NCBI RefSeq assembly: GCF_002005305.1
Contig: NZ_CP014782.1
Coordinates: 5,518,001 to 5,582,000 of the forward strand
Reading direction: 5' to 3'
Source of the DNA: Shewanella psychrophila
Lineage (GTDB): Bacteria; Pseudomonadota; Gammaproteobacteria; Enterobacterales; Shewanellaceae
DNA length: 64,000 nucleotides
Shown piece after piece: positions 16,893 to 26,023 of the stretch. The stretch's first letter is position 1. Every line of letters starts with the position of its first letter. A model generated the notes under the pieces. It saw nothing but the letters and a program-made list of their open reading frames with translations. It was not told the DNA's origin and made no database searches. The position numbers and the translations under genes were made by a program.

Positions 16893-16982
16893 AGAGACCC
16901 GAGACATGGAGCCCTCACCATCAGCGAAGTCAAGAACTGTCAAATACGCAAGATGACAGCTGCAGCTAGCTTCCCACAATAA
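16893..16982 (+). pseudogene. Decayed partial duplicate of rluE
   Basis: This 90-base stretch matches rluE bases 16688-16792. Shared blocks include GAGACCC, TCACCATCAGCGAAG and the 27 identical bases from CAAATACGCAAG through GACAGCTGCAG. It lacks about 15 bases of the source and has further substitutions, so the frame is lost. It begins 9 bases after the rluE stop and runs to the 3' end of the ammonium-transporter/kinase gene, whose stop codon starts at 16984. This is a remnant of a local tandem duplication or of recombination with another rluE allele. Confidence 0.85.
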
Positions 16983-16983
16983 G

Positions 16984-19167
16984 CTAGTTATTGGGCGATT
17001 CAAGCGTTACCGGGAACTTAACAGTGAACTCAGTCCCCTCACCGGGCTCACTACGGCAAGTGATGGTGCCCCCTAAGGTTTGAGTCACCAGATTAAAGAC
17101 GATATGCAATCCAAGCCCGCTGCCTCCCTTGCCTCGCTTGGTGGTATAAAATGGTTCAAAAATTCGCTGCAAGCTGTCTGAATCTATCCCTTGGCCGTCA
17201 TCCCGATAAATCAGCTCAACCTCTCCCCCTATCAATCTCGCCTCTATGTGAACTTCACCTATGTCTCCTTGCTCAAATCCATGATGCAGGCTATTCATCA
17301 GGAAACAGGTTAAGATCTGCGCCAAGGCTCCGGGATGACTGAAAATAACGATTCCTTCAGGGCAGGAAACCTCGATACTGTGCTGGTTAGTTCGAAACTT
17401 AGGTTGAAGGCTAAAGAGTACTTCGTCTATATACTCCCTCAAATCGAACTCACGGCACTTCTCCGATGATTGATCCACGGCAACCATCTTGAAGCTTTTA
17501 ATTAATTCAGTAGCCCGGGTTAAATTTATCAATATAATACCTGCGCCCTCGTTTGCTCCCTGAATAAATTTCTCTACATCTTCGCTAGTCAGCTCTCCCG
17601 ACTTATATTGAGACTCTAAGAATCTAAGCTCTCGTTCCAGATAGGAAGTAGCAGTCACACTCACGCCCAGCGGAGTATTGATTTCATGGGCAATCCCTGC
17701 AACTAGCCCCCCCAGAGACGCCATCTTCTCAGACTCGACAAGTTGGGTTTGAGCTAACTGTAACTCTCTAAACGAGGCCATCAGCTCAGCATTGACCCTA
17801 TTAGAATTTTCCATTTCACTGTGCGCCACAGCGAGGACCCGATTATATTCTCTGGCTATCTGCCCGACTTCGGTATGGGGCTCCTCATGAACACTCTTGC
17901 CGAAGTCGCTATCGTTTTTTTGCTTCTCCATTGCATGCAGTAAATCTAATACTTCTGTATGAGCATTATGCTCAGAAGTATTAAGTCCCCTTATCTCATC
18001 CTCGGCTTTAACTCTTAAGGGAATGAACTTTTGGATAAACTTTAAAAAAAGGTAAGTAGGGACAAATGCCCAAACAAAGCAGACGAGTATTCCTAGGAGC
18101 TGAATCGATAATTGGCCTGTAAAACTCAAGCCAGTGCCAAGTACCTCGGCACTGCCAAATAACGCAACACATAGGGTTCCCCATGCGCCGCAGACACCAT
18201 GAACGGGAGCCGCTTTCACCACGTCATCTATCTTAAAGTGTTCCAATACCTTAGTACTACCAAGATAAATAGCACCGCCACATAATCCTATTAATACGGC
18301 CTGCTGAGGTAAAACGGCATTACAACTGGCTGTAATACTCACTAAACCAGCTAAGGCCCCATTGAGTACATGGGGCACATCGGGTTTTTGGTGTTTATAC
18401 CAAGTCAATAACAGAACCGAAATGGCGCCAAAACTCGCGGCCAGATTGGTATTTAAGATAATAATGGGAATCGTGTGATCAAACTTAAGACTGCTGCCGC
18501 CATTGAAGCCAAACCAACCGAACCAAAGAATGATGGTACCCACTGTTGCCATAGGGATGTTGTGTCCCTGAATAGAGGGGCTTGATTCGCAAAACCTACC
18601 GATGCGCGGACCTATTACCATCACAGCTGCCAGTGAGGCCCAACCACCGATAGAATGCACCACACTTGAACCGGCAAAGTCAACGAAGCCTAATTGATTA
18701 AGCCAACCTAAGTTGAGTCCCTCAAAGTTTCCATTCCACGCCCAGCGTCCAAAGAGCGGGTAGAGCACACCTGAAACAAAAAAGGCGATCACCAGGTAAC
18801 CGGCAAATGTTGTGCGCTCGGCAACGGCACCCGACATGATCGTCGATGCGGTGCCGCAGAACACCAGCTGAAATACGAAGAATGCGAGTAGTTTTGGCGA
18901 ATCGGTAATTGCTATAAGGAAATAGTCAGGATTAAAGGTATGTCCAGCACTGCTATACATAATGCCAAAACCAGCAACCCAAAACACGCCAGAGGTCAGA
19001 CAGAAATCACAGAAGTTTTTGACCGCGACATTAATGCTGTTTTTAGATCTAACCGAGCCAGCTTCTAGGAAGCAAAACCCTGCTTGCATAAACAACACAC
19101 TACCCGTGGCAATCAATATCCACATGATATTTTGCAGTTCTATGACTTTTGCCAGTTCAACGTCCAA
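16984..19167 (-). CDS. Ammonium transporter-histidine kinase fusion
   Basis: 727 residues. Residues about 1-385 are an Amt/Rh-type channel: LFMQAGFCFLEAGSVRSKN, FAGSSVVH with H171, and APVHGVCGAWGTL with H323, the twin pore histidines. A linker at about 385-480 leads to a histidine kinase: LGGLVAGIAHEINTPLG with phospho-acceptor H494, then an ATPase domain with DDGQGID, FEPFYTTKRGKGGSGLGL. All parts look intact. Fusions of this type (Ks-Amt5 of Kuenenia) sense ammonium and signal through the kinase. No response regulator is adjacent. The start is a TTG with TTAAGG upstream. Its stop abuts the rluE remnant. Confidence 0.92.
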   Translation of the reverse strand: MDVELAKVIELQNIMWILIATGSVLFMQAGFCFLEAGSVRSKNSINVAVKNFCDFCLTSGVFWVAGFGIMYSSAGHTFNPDYFLIAITDSPKLLAFFVFQLVFCGTASTIMSGAVAERTTFAGYLVIAFFVSGVLYPLFGRWAWNGNFEGLNLGWLNQLGFVDFAGSSVVHSIGGWASLAAVMVIGPRIGRFCESSPSIQGHNIPMATVGTIILWFGWFGFNGGSSLKFDHTIPIIILNTNLAASFGAISVLLLTWYKHQKPDVPHVLNGALAGLVSITASCNAVLPQQAVLIGLCGGAIYLGSTKVLEHFKIDDVVKAAPVHGVCGAWGTLCVALFGSAEVLGTGLSFTGQLSIQLLGILVCFVWAFVPTYLFLKFIQKFIPLRVKAEDEIRGLNTSEHNAHTEVLDLLHAMEKQKNDSDFGKSVHEEPHTEVGQIAREYNRVLAVAHSEMENSNRVNAELMASFRELQLAQTQLVESEKMASLGGLVAGIAHEINTPLGVSVTATSYLERELRFLESQYKSGELTSEDVEKFIQGANEGAGIILINLTRATELIKSFKMVAVDQSSEKCREFDLREYIDEVLFSLQPKFRTNQHSIEVSCPEGIVIFSHPGALAQILTCFLMNSLHHGFEQGDIGEVHIEARLIGGEVELIYRDDGQGIDSDSLQRIFEPFYTTKRGKGGSGLGLHIVFNLVTQTLGGTITCRSEPGEGTEFTVKFPVTLESPNN

Positions 19168-19349
19168 GATATGCCTTAACTCTCAAGTCCTAATGCAAGT
19201 GACAGGGTCGTTGTAATTATAGCTTAATCGATAGAGTTCAAAGTCGAGGGTCATCTGCAGATGGTAACAAGGGCAAGTTGTGAGGTAATTACAGGGGCGT
19301 GGACACAAAGCTGTGCCCAAGACTGACTAAGACATACTAGGAAAGAACA

Positions 19350-19979
19350 TCAAGCGACAAAAATGTTCAAGACCTTATCGCTTAATACATTAGCAAAATC
19401 CTGATGCTGCTGCGCCGTCCAATGCAATCCATCTGCATCGCTTGTTTCTACAATCTCACTCGCATCCATGAACAAGATACCTAGCTCATCGGCGATCTTT
19501 TTATACTCTGCAGCCAATTGCAGAGACTTATCTCTGGCGCCGGCAAAAATCCGGACATCCTCTACGGGGAGATTAGCCACATGGGGCGGTGCAATGAGCA
19601 GTAACTGGGTACTGGCATTGTCAATATATTCACAATTGAGCACCATTTCGCAGAGCCCTTTTACACTTGAGGCTATAGCCGATGACGTAAGCTTAAATTG
19701 AGACTTGAGATCATTGGTACCAAGCATAATAACAACAAGATCCAATGGTCTATGGCACTCGAGTAACATAGGAAAGTAACGGGCAGCATTTCTAAAGTCT
19801 CGCCCAGGTTCATCAGATCCAGATGTACGACCGTTTAGCCCCTCTTCGATAATTCGATACTCGCTGCCGAGCCTCTTTTGAAGCACACCTGTCCACCTAA
19901 CATCATAGGGATATCGCATACTAACAACAGGTTCATAACCCCAAGTATTTGAATCACCGAAACACAATATGTTTTTCAT
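19350..19979 (-). CDS. SGNH/GDSL hydrolase (arylesterase-type)
   Basis: 209-residue esterase of the SGNH fold. Block I is CFGDSNTWGY with Ser10, block II GLNGRTSGSD, block III GTND with Asn89, and block V DADGLHW with Asp183 and His186. The opening and the PYDVRWTGVLQKRLG stretch match the small arylesterase/acyltransferase of Mycobacterium smegmatis (MsAcT), a cytoplasmic octamer (recalled). No signal peptide is seen, so a cytoplasmic role is likely. The true substrate is unknown. Confidence 0.85.
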   Translation of the reverse strand: MKNILCFGDSNTWGYEPVVSMRYPYDVRWTGVLQKRLGSEYRIIEEGLNGRTSGSDEPGRDFRNAARYFPMLLECHRPLDLVVIMLGTNDLKSQFKLTSSAIASSVKGLCEMVLNCEYIDNASTQLLLIAPPHVANLPVEDVRIFAGARDKSLQLAAEYKKIADELGILFMDASEIVETSDADGLHWTAQQHQDFANVLSDKVLNIFVA

Positions 19980-20025
19980 CTAACTACTCGCTATAAATCA
20001 AAAATTAGGTCAATGTTATCTATCG

Positions 20026-22485
20026 CTAGCCCAAAAAGCCATTTAGGGCTTCTGACAACATAGGCTTACTATAAAGGTAGCCTTGTGCTTCATTGCATCC
20101 ATTCTCCCTTAAGAATATTGCCTGCTCTTCAGTCTCCACCCCCTCGGCTATCACTTTAAGATTCAAAGCCTGCCCTAAAGCAATCACAGCTTTGGCTATC
20201 GCGGCATTATTATGATCCATAGGAAGATCTCTAACGAATGACTGATCTAATTTCAGCTTATGAATAGGCAATTTTTTCAAATAGCTTAACGATGAATAGC
20301 CAGTGCCAAAATCATCGATCGACAGTTCGATTCCCATCTCACCTAATCGTTGCAGGTCACGGATCACAACCTCTGGGTCTGACATCATAAAGCTCTCAGT
20401 TACTTCTAGCTCTAATGCACTTGCTGGTAAACCTGTTTCTTCGAGTACAAGTTTTACTTCATCAACAAAAGACATTCGCTGCAACTGTTGGCCTGCCACA
20501 TTAACCGCAATACGACCAAATTTTTTACCTTGAGAAATCCATTTAACACCTTGCTGGCACGCCTCTTTCAATACCCATAATCCGATATCATTAATTAGGC
20601 CAATTTTCTCTGCTATTGGAATAAATGTAGCTGGAGAGACATCGCCAAGCCCGGGGTCACACCAACGCAATAATGCCTCAAATCCCGTTGTTTGCATGGT
20701 TACAAAATCAAGCTTAGGTTGATAAAGCAGATGAAAATTTTGCTTATCTAACGCATTATGTAGAGCGCTTTGTAACTTCAAATGCTCTATAGATTCTTTG
20801 GTTAAAGATTCGGTATAAAAAGCGTAGCTATTGCGACCATCCTGTTTAGCCCTATGCTTTGCTGAACCTGCATTTCTCAGTAAGGTATAACTGTCTTTTC
20901 CATCATGGGGATACACTGAGACTCCCATGCTTGCAGTCAGTCTTATCGGCTGATTGTCATCAGTAAAGAAGGGGTGCTCAAATGCCTTTCTGAGTTTACT
21001 CAAGGCTAATGTCAGCTCTTCATTTCCCTCTACCTGTGGTAGTAGTAAAACAAATTCATCGCCACCTATTCTAGCCAAGGTGTCTTGAGCTCCTTTCTGG
21101 CTGGTTAAACGTCCAGCAAGTTCAACTAAAACCTTATCCCCAGCCAAATGACCAAAGCTATCATTTATATGTTTAAAAAGATCTACATCGATAAATACTG
21201 TCGCCAATATTCCCTGTTGAACTTCAGCGTGACGAATATCCTGTTCAATCAGTGAGATCAGCGCCATTCTATTGGGTAATTGAGTCAAAGGATCATGATA
21301 AGCCTGATGTGCAAGCTCTGCTTCACTTCTCTTTTGCAGGGTAATATCTGCAAAAACGGCAACAAAGTAACGAACTTCACCATCCTCAGAAAGCACCGAA
21401 CTGATTGTTAGCATTTGTGGAAATATTGCACCATTCTTACGCCTGTTCCATATCTCACCCTGCCACTTGCCTTTATGAATCAAGCCACTCCATAATTCGT
21501 CAAAAAAAGCGTGGTTATGACGCCCCGAACTAAACATTCGTGGATTTTTTCCCACGACTTCATCTTTTGAATAACCCGTTATTTCAGAGAAAGCCCCATA
21601 AGTCTCAAGAATTTTCCCTTTCCTATCGGTGATCATCACACCTTCTACCGCGTTTTCAAATACCCTTCCGGTTAACTCTAATTCTTCTTGCACCGCTTTA
21701 TGCTGAGAGATATTTCTGGACACTCCTATGACACCTAAAAGTTCACCCACTTCCGTCACCAACGGTACTTTAGACGTTTCTAACCAATAGATATCAGCTT
21801 CTTCAGCCTGCCCCTTACACTCCCCTGTAGTGATCTGTATTCCTTTATCAACAGCATCAGAATCTGCTTGAATAAATTCATAGGCTAAATCACGAACAAA
21901 AAGCTCTTCATCGGTTTTATTAATAATTTCTTCGCGGGTTTTCCCCCATGCTCTCTCAACACTTTGGTTACACACAATGTAACGACCAGAGATATCCTTT
22001 ACCCAAATATGCTCTTTTAAACTGTCTATAAAAAGCTGCAGGCCCACATTTTCTAGGGACGTTATAGCCCCCCGTTGGAGTGTGCTTTTTTGTTGATACT
22101 CACGATAAATCTCGATTAGTTCTAATTCGATATTGTTAATACACAAGGCAATTAAAGACTGAAGTTTGCTCGATTCTAAGGCTGTAATTTCAGAATCGTT
22201 GAGGAGAGTGCCCTGAATTTTTTCAGAAGGTACACATAAAGATAAACAACCAAAAATGGCCCTCGATGGCCATTTTATAATATAGGAGTTGTTGGCTAAA
22301 TCAGAAATATCCCTTGCCACTAAAACCTGATAGTTTCCGAAGGCAGCAGAACTTAATTTGGGATTATATTGCTCCGAAGCGTTTACAAGCCTTAGTACCA
22401 CATCACATTGAGTAAAGCTTGAAAGTAAATCGACACAATTTTGCCAGTTTTGCCAGTACTTCTGTGAAATAGGAATATCTATCAT
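20026..22485 (-). CDS. PAS-PAS-GGDEF-EAL cyclic-di-GMP protein
   Basis: 819 residues. The N-terminal 130 form a GAF-like region without clear membrane helices. Two PAS domains follow (about 145-262, including HIWVKDISGRYIVCNQSVERAWG, and about 272-385). The GGDEF domain has an intact GGDEF at 474-478 (ARIGGDEFVLLL) but no RxxD inhibitory site before it. The EAL domain begins YQPKLDFVT and has EALLRW at 603-608 and DDFGTGYSSLSYLKKLPI later, so a phosphodiesterase is possible. Cytosolic signal sensing is inferred from the PAS domains. Gap to the SGNH gene is 46 bases. Confidence 0.92.
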   Translation of the reverse strand: MIDIPISQKYWQNWQNCVDLLSSFTQCDVVLRLVNASEQYNPKLSSAAFGNYQVLVARDISDLANNSYIIKWPSRAIFGCLSLCVPSEKIQGTLLNDSEITALESSKLQSLIALCINNIELELIEIYREYQQKSTLQRGAITSLENVGLQLFIDSLKEHIWVKDISGRYIVCNQSVERAWGKTREEIINKTDEELFVRDLAYEFIQADSDAVDKGIQITTGECKGQAEEADIYWLETSKVPLVTEVGELLGVIGVSRNISQHKAVQEELELTGRVFENAVEGVMITDRKGKILETYGAFSEITGYSKDEVVGKNPRMFSSGRHNHAFFDELWSGLIHKGKWQGEIWNRRKNGAIFPQMLTISSVLSEDGEVRYFVAVFADITLQKRSEAELAHQAYHDPLTQLPNRMALISLIEQDIRHAEVQQGILATVFIDVDLFKHINDSFGHLAGDKVLVELAGRLTSQKGAQDTLARIGGDEFVLLLPQVEGNEELTLALSKLRKAFEHPFFTDDNQPIRLTASMGVSVYPHDGKDSYTLLRNAGSAKHRAKQDGRNSYAFYTESLTKESIEHLKLQSALHNALDKQNFHLLYQPKLDFVTMQTTGFEALLRWCDPGLGDVSPATFIPIAEKIGLINDIGLWVLKEACQQGVKWISQGKKFGRIAVNVAGQQLQRMSFVDEVKLVLEETGLPASALELEVTESFMMSDPEVVIRDLQRLGEMGIELSIDDFGTGYSSLSYLKKLPIHKLKLDQSFVRDLPMDHNNAAIAKAVIALGQALNLKVIAEGVETEEQAIFLRENGCNEAQGYLYSKPMLSEALNGFLG

Positions 22486-22719
22486 AGTGCCATAAACTCA
22501 AACATTAGCTTACTCCACCTATACATCAAACAAGGTTATCTTCATTCAACATGCTCTAATCCACCGTTTAAGCTATAAAAATCAGAGTAAAACTTCAATC
22601 AATAATTAAAATGACATAGAAAATAGTGCACAAGCCAAAATAAAGCTAGAACCAACAGGCACACTTTGGGTCATTATCAGAGTCGATACAAACACAAGGT
22701 TAATGGGTATTTGAATATT

Positions 22720-23012
22720 CAGTTCGTAAAAAGTTAGCTCTAATGATGCATCGCAGTGAACAAGATTACGTCATGGATTAATATGAGATGGGTGTTGGAA
22801 TTTACTTAGCTTAGATCATAAAAAACCTCTGAGTATTTAACTCTGCGGCTTTCATTAAGGCGTTTCAGTTCGTAAAAAGTTAGCCCTGAGGACGCATCCC
22901 AGGGAACAAGGTTACTTCACGGATTGATATGAGATGGGTGTTGGAATTTACTTAGCTTAGATCATAAAAAAGCCGCTGAGTATTTAACTCTGCGGCTTTC
23001 ATTAAGGCGTTT
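22720..23012 (-). repeat. Two tandem ~147-bp copies of the lysS 3' end plus terminator
   Basis: Units start at 22720 and 22866 and continue into the true lysS end at 23013, so the spacing is 146 and 147 bases. Each unit begins, read leftward in lysS sense, with a copy of the last lysS codons followed by the terminator hairpin. Unit 2 would encode NTHLISIREVTLFPGMRPQG then stop, against NTHTIRDVILFPAMRPQS in lysS; unit 1 reads NTHLILIHDVILFTAMHH then stop. Both copies share a 6-base insertion absent from lysS, so they are closer to each other than to the gene. The rest of 22486-22719 holds nothing I recognise. Confidence 0.9.
22965..22996 (-). terminator. Terminator of lysS, duplicated downstream
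   Basis: On the reverse strand GCCGCaGAGT pairs with ACTCaGCGGC over a five-base loop (22972-22996) and is followed by seven T (22965-22971). A second, weaker copy lies at 22820-22850 in the next repeat unit. Confidence 0.88.
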
Positions 23013-23026
23013 CAGTTCGTAAAAAG

Positions 23027-24529
23027 TTAGCTCTGAGGACGCATCGCAGGAAACAAGATTACGTCACGGATCGTGTGCGTGTTGGTAAACAACATCACCA
23101 AACGATCGATTCCGATACCTTGACCGGCTGTAGGTGGTAAACCGTGCTCGAGAGCCCGGATATAATCGGCATCATAGAACATGGCTTCATCATCACCGGC
23201 ATCTTTCGCAGCAACTTGAGCCTTGAAACGCTGATCTTGATCTTCAGCATCGTTAAGCTCAGAGAAACCGTTAGCAACTTCACGGCCGCCAATGAAGAAT
23301 TCGAAGCGGTCGGTGATGAAATGGTTTTCATCGTTACGACGTGCCAGTGGCGAGATATCTGCAGGATAACCTGTGATAAAGGTAGGCTGCATCAACTGAG
23401 GTTCGGCAGTTTCACCGAAGATCTCTTCGAGTAGCTGACCACAGGTCCAGAACTTCTCGATTGTCATGCCAATGCTCTTAGCCAGGTTACGCATAAACTC
23501 GACGTCTTTAACCTCTTCATAGGTCATAGACTGAATAGTCTCATTGTCAGGGCTGTATTTCTTAATGGCATCTAACATGCTTAGACGCGCGTAAGGACCA
23601 CCAAAATCAACGGTGTGCTCGCCGTATGGAAGCTGTGGAGAGCCACAAAGCTCGGTGGCGATAGAGCTGAGCATCTCTTCGGTCAAGTCCATCAGATCTT
23701 TATAATCTGCATAGGCCATATAGAATTCCATCATAGTGAATTCAGGGTTATGACGAGGAGATAGACCTTCGTTACGGAAGTTACGGTTGATCTCGAACAC
23801 GCGCTCGAAGCCACCGACAACCAAACGCTTAAGATAAAGCTCAGGTGCCACACGCAGATACATCTCGATATCCAGTGCGTTGTGGTGAGTGATAAACGGA
23901 CGTGCAGTCGCACCACCTGGGATGGTGTGCATCATAGGGGTTTCAACTTCCATGAACTCTTTCTTGATCATGAAGTTACGAATCGCAGAAACCACCTTAG
24001 AGCGCATGATAAACGCTTCGCGAGACTCTTCATTGACGATGAGATCAACATAACGCTGGCGGTAACGCATCTCTTGGTCTGTAAGACCGTGAAACTTCTC
24101 AGGCAGTGGGCGCAGCGCTTTAGTCAGCAACTGATACTCTTCCATATTCACATAAAGGTCGCCTTTTCCTGAAAGATGTAGCTTACCCGTCACACCAATA
24201 ATGTCACCGATATCTAGACCTTGGAATGTCGCCTTTAGATCTTTTTGAACGTCTTTACCTGCATAAGCTTGAATACGACCGCTGACGTCTTGAATAACTA
24301 AGAATGGACCACGTTTCGCCATCACACGACCAGCAATAGAACGCTGGATATCCATGCCTTCCAAGTCTTCCTTGGTATATTGACCATATTCAGCCTGAAT
24401 GTCTGCCGCTTTATGTTTACGATCGAAGTTGTTTGGGTGACCATTTGCAGGGCAGTTAGCGCGTATGTGCTCAAGCTTGGCACGACGCTCTGCAATTAAC
24501 TTGTTTTCGTCTTGTACTTGTTCAGTCAT
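23027..24529 (-). CDS. lysS: Lysyl-tRNA synthetase, class II
   Basis: Charges tRNA-Lys. The 500-residue protein has an N-terminal OB-fold anticodon-binding domain (about 60-150, IAGRVMAKRGPFLVIQDVSG) and a class II catalytic core with motif 2 FRNEGLSPRHNPEF and motif 3 GIGIDRLVMLF. Length equals the usual bacterial LysS. It follows prfB by 105 bases on the same strand, the conserved prfB-lysS order. Downstream lie two decayed copies of its own 3' end. Confidence 0.97.
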   Translation of the reverse strand: MTEQVQDENKLIAERRAKLEHIRANCPANGHPNNFDRKHKAADIQAEYGQYTKEDLEGMDIQRSIAGRVMAKRGPFLVIQDVSGRIQAYAGKDVQKDLKATFQGLDIGDIIGVTGKLHLSGKGDLYVNMEEYQLLTKALRPLPEKFHGLTDQEMRYRQRYVDLIVNEESREAFIMRSKVVSAIRNFMIKKEFMEVETPMMHTIPGGATARPFITHHNALDIEMYLRVAPELYLKRLVVGGFERVFEINRNFRNEGLSPRHNPEFTMMEFYMAYADYKDLMDLTEEMLSSIATELCGSPQLPYGEHTVDFGGPYARLSMLDAIKKYSPDNETIQSMTYEEVKDVEFMRNLAKSIGMTIEKFWTCGQLLEEIFGETAEPQLMQPTFITGYPADISPLARRNDENHFITDRFEFFIGGREVANGFSELNDAEDQDQRFKAQVAAKDAGDDEAMFYDADYIRALEHGLPPTAGQGIGIDRLVMLFTNTHTIRDVILFPAMRPQS

Positions 24530-24634
24530 CTTCTTCTCTCGTAAATGTTACAGATCACACGTTAAAATAAATTAGTTCAATCAGCTCTGGTAACCAGAGC
24601 CGTTACACATAAAGCGGGTAAAAATTCGTAAGTA

Positions 24635-25733
24635 TTACAAACCAGATTTAAGGCTGGCTTCGATAAACATGTCGAGACCGCCATCTAAGACGCTCTGGGT
24701 ATTTCGACTCTCAACTCCAGTACGTAGATCTTTAATACGTGCATCATCGAGTACATATGAGCGGATCTGGCTGCCCCAACCAATATCTGACTTGGCATCT
24801 TCAGCCGCCTGCTTCTCTTGGTTTTGTTTTAGCATCTCGAGTTCAAACAGCTTAGCCTTCAGCTGCTTCATGGCAGCATCTCGGTTCTTATGCTGAGACC
24901 TGTCATTCTGACACTGCACCACTGTATTGCTCGGCAGATGCGTAATACGGATTGCTGATTCAGTCTTGTTGATATGCTGTCCACCGGCACCAGAGGCGCG
25001 ATAAGTATCGATTCGCAGATCCGATGGATTGATATCGATCTCAATGGAGTCATCTATTTCAGGATAGACAAATACCGAACAAAAAGAGGTATGGCGCTTA
25101 CCCGATGAATCGAAAGGTGATTTACGTACCAGACGATGAACACCGGTTTCGGTTCTCATGGAGCCAAATGCATACTCACCGTTGAACTTAATGGTGGCGC
25201 CCTTGATTCCGGCAACATCACCCGCAGTCACTTCGATGAGTTCAGGCTTATAATCGTGTGCCTCGCCCCATCGCAGGTACATACGCAGCACCATGTTGGC
25301 CCAATCCTGAGCCTCTGTTCCACCAGATCCTGACTGAATATCCAGATAACTATTGGCAATATCATGGGGACCGGAGAACATGCGGCGAAACTCAAGATCT
25401 TCGAGACGTTTCTCTAACGCATCAAGCTCTGAGCTTGCATCATTAAAGGTCTCTTCATCAGCTTCTTCGACAGCCAGTTCAACTAAGCCCACGACATCTT
25501 CGAGGCCAGTATCCATATCATCTATGGTCTTAACGACTAATTCTAATGCTGCACGCTCTTTACCTAAGGCTTGGGCATTATCCGGATCATTCCATACATC
25601 GTTACTCTCGAGTTCTAGGCTAACTTCTTCCAGACGCTCTTTCTTAGCATCGTAGTCAAAGAAACCCCCGAAGGCTAAGGGTACGTTCTGCAAGATCTTT
25701 GATTTTAAATTTTACCGGATTTACTTCAAACAT
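24635..25733 (-). CDS. prfB: Peptide chain release factor 2, programmed +1 frameshift
   Basis: Releases proteins at UGA and UAA stops. The true start is the ATG at 25731-25733 (MFEVNPVKFKIKDLAERTLSLRGFL). Codon 25 is CTT and codon 26 is an in-frame TGA at 25658-25656, after which translation must shift +1 to continue as DYDAKKERLEEVSLELE. The slippery CTTTGAC and the SD-like CGGGGG just before it match the classical RF2 autoregulatory site, so the product is joined from 25733-25659 and 25657-24635 (365 residues). The GGQ motif (ASGAGGQHINKTESA) and the SPF tripeptide for UGA reading (VRKSPFDSSGKRHTSF) are present. Confidence 0.97.
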
Positions 25734-26023
25734 ATCTCTTCTACTCAAAATAGATTAGGCAGCAACTGCAAACCCGCTATTTTAACTTAATCGAGAGAAT
25801 ACGACTAGAGGCTCACAGAGATCAATTGCGCTTATTTCGAGCTTTATTTGATTAAACTTGAAAGTCGGTGGCACCGTCGCCTGTTCACTGAGCCGATAGC
25901 ACTCAGTAATTAAGAGACTAGAATTTAAGCCACAATGAAAAACTTCACCTAAACTCATGCCGTATCAAATATTTAATACCCCAGGTTCATACAAAGCAGA
26001 AATCTCCTGTCTATACTTTCATC

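Noticed and set aside
16578..17003. 141-codon reverse frame across rluE and its remnant
   Set aside because: Its two similar halves (CHLAYL repeated) merely reflect the rluE duplication on the other strand.
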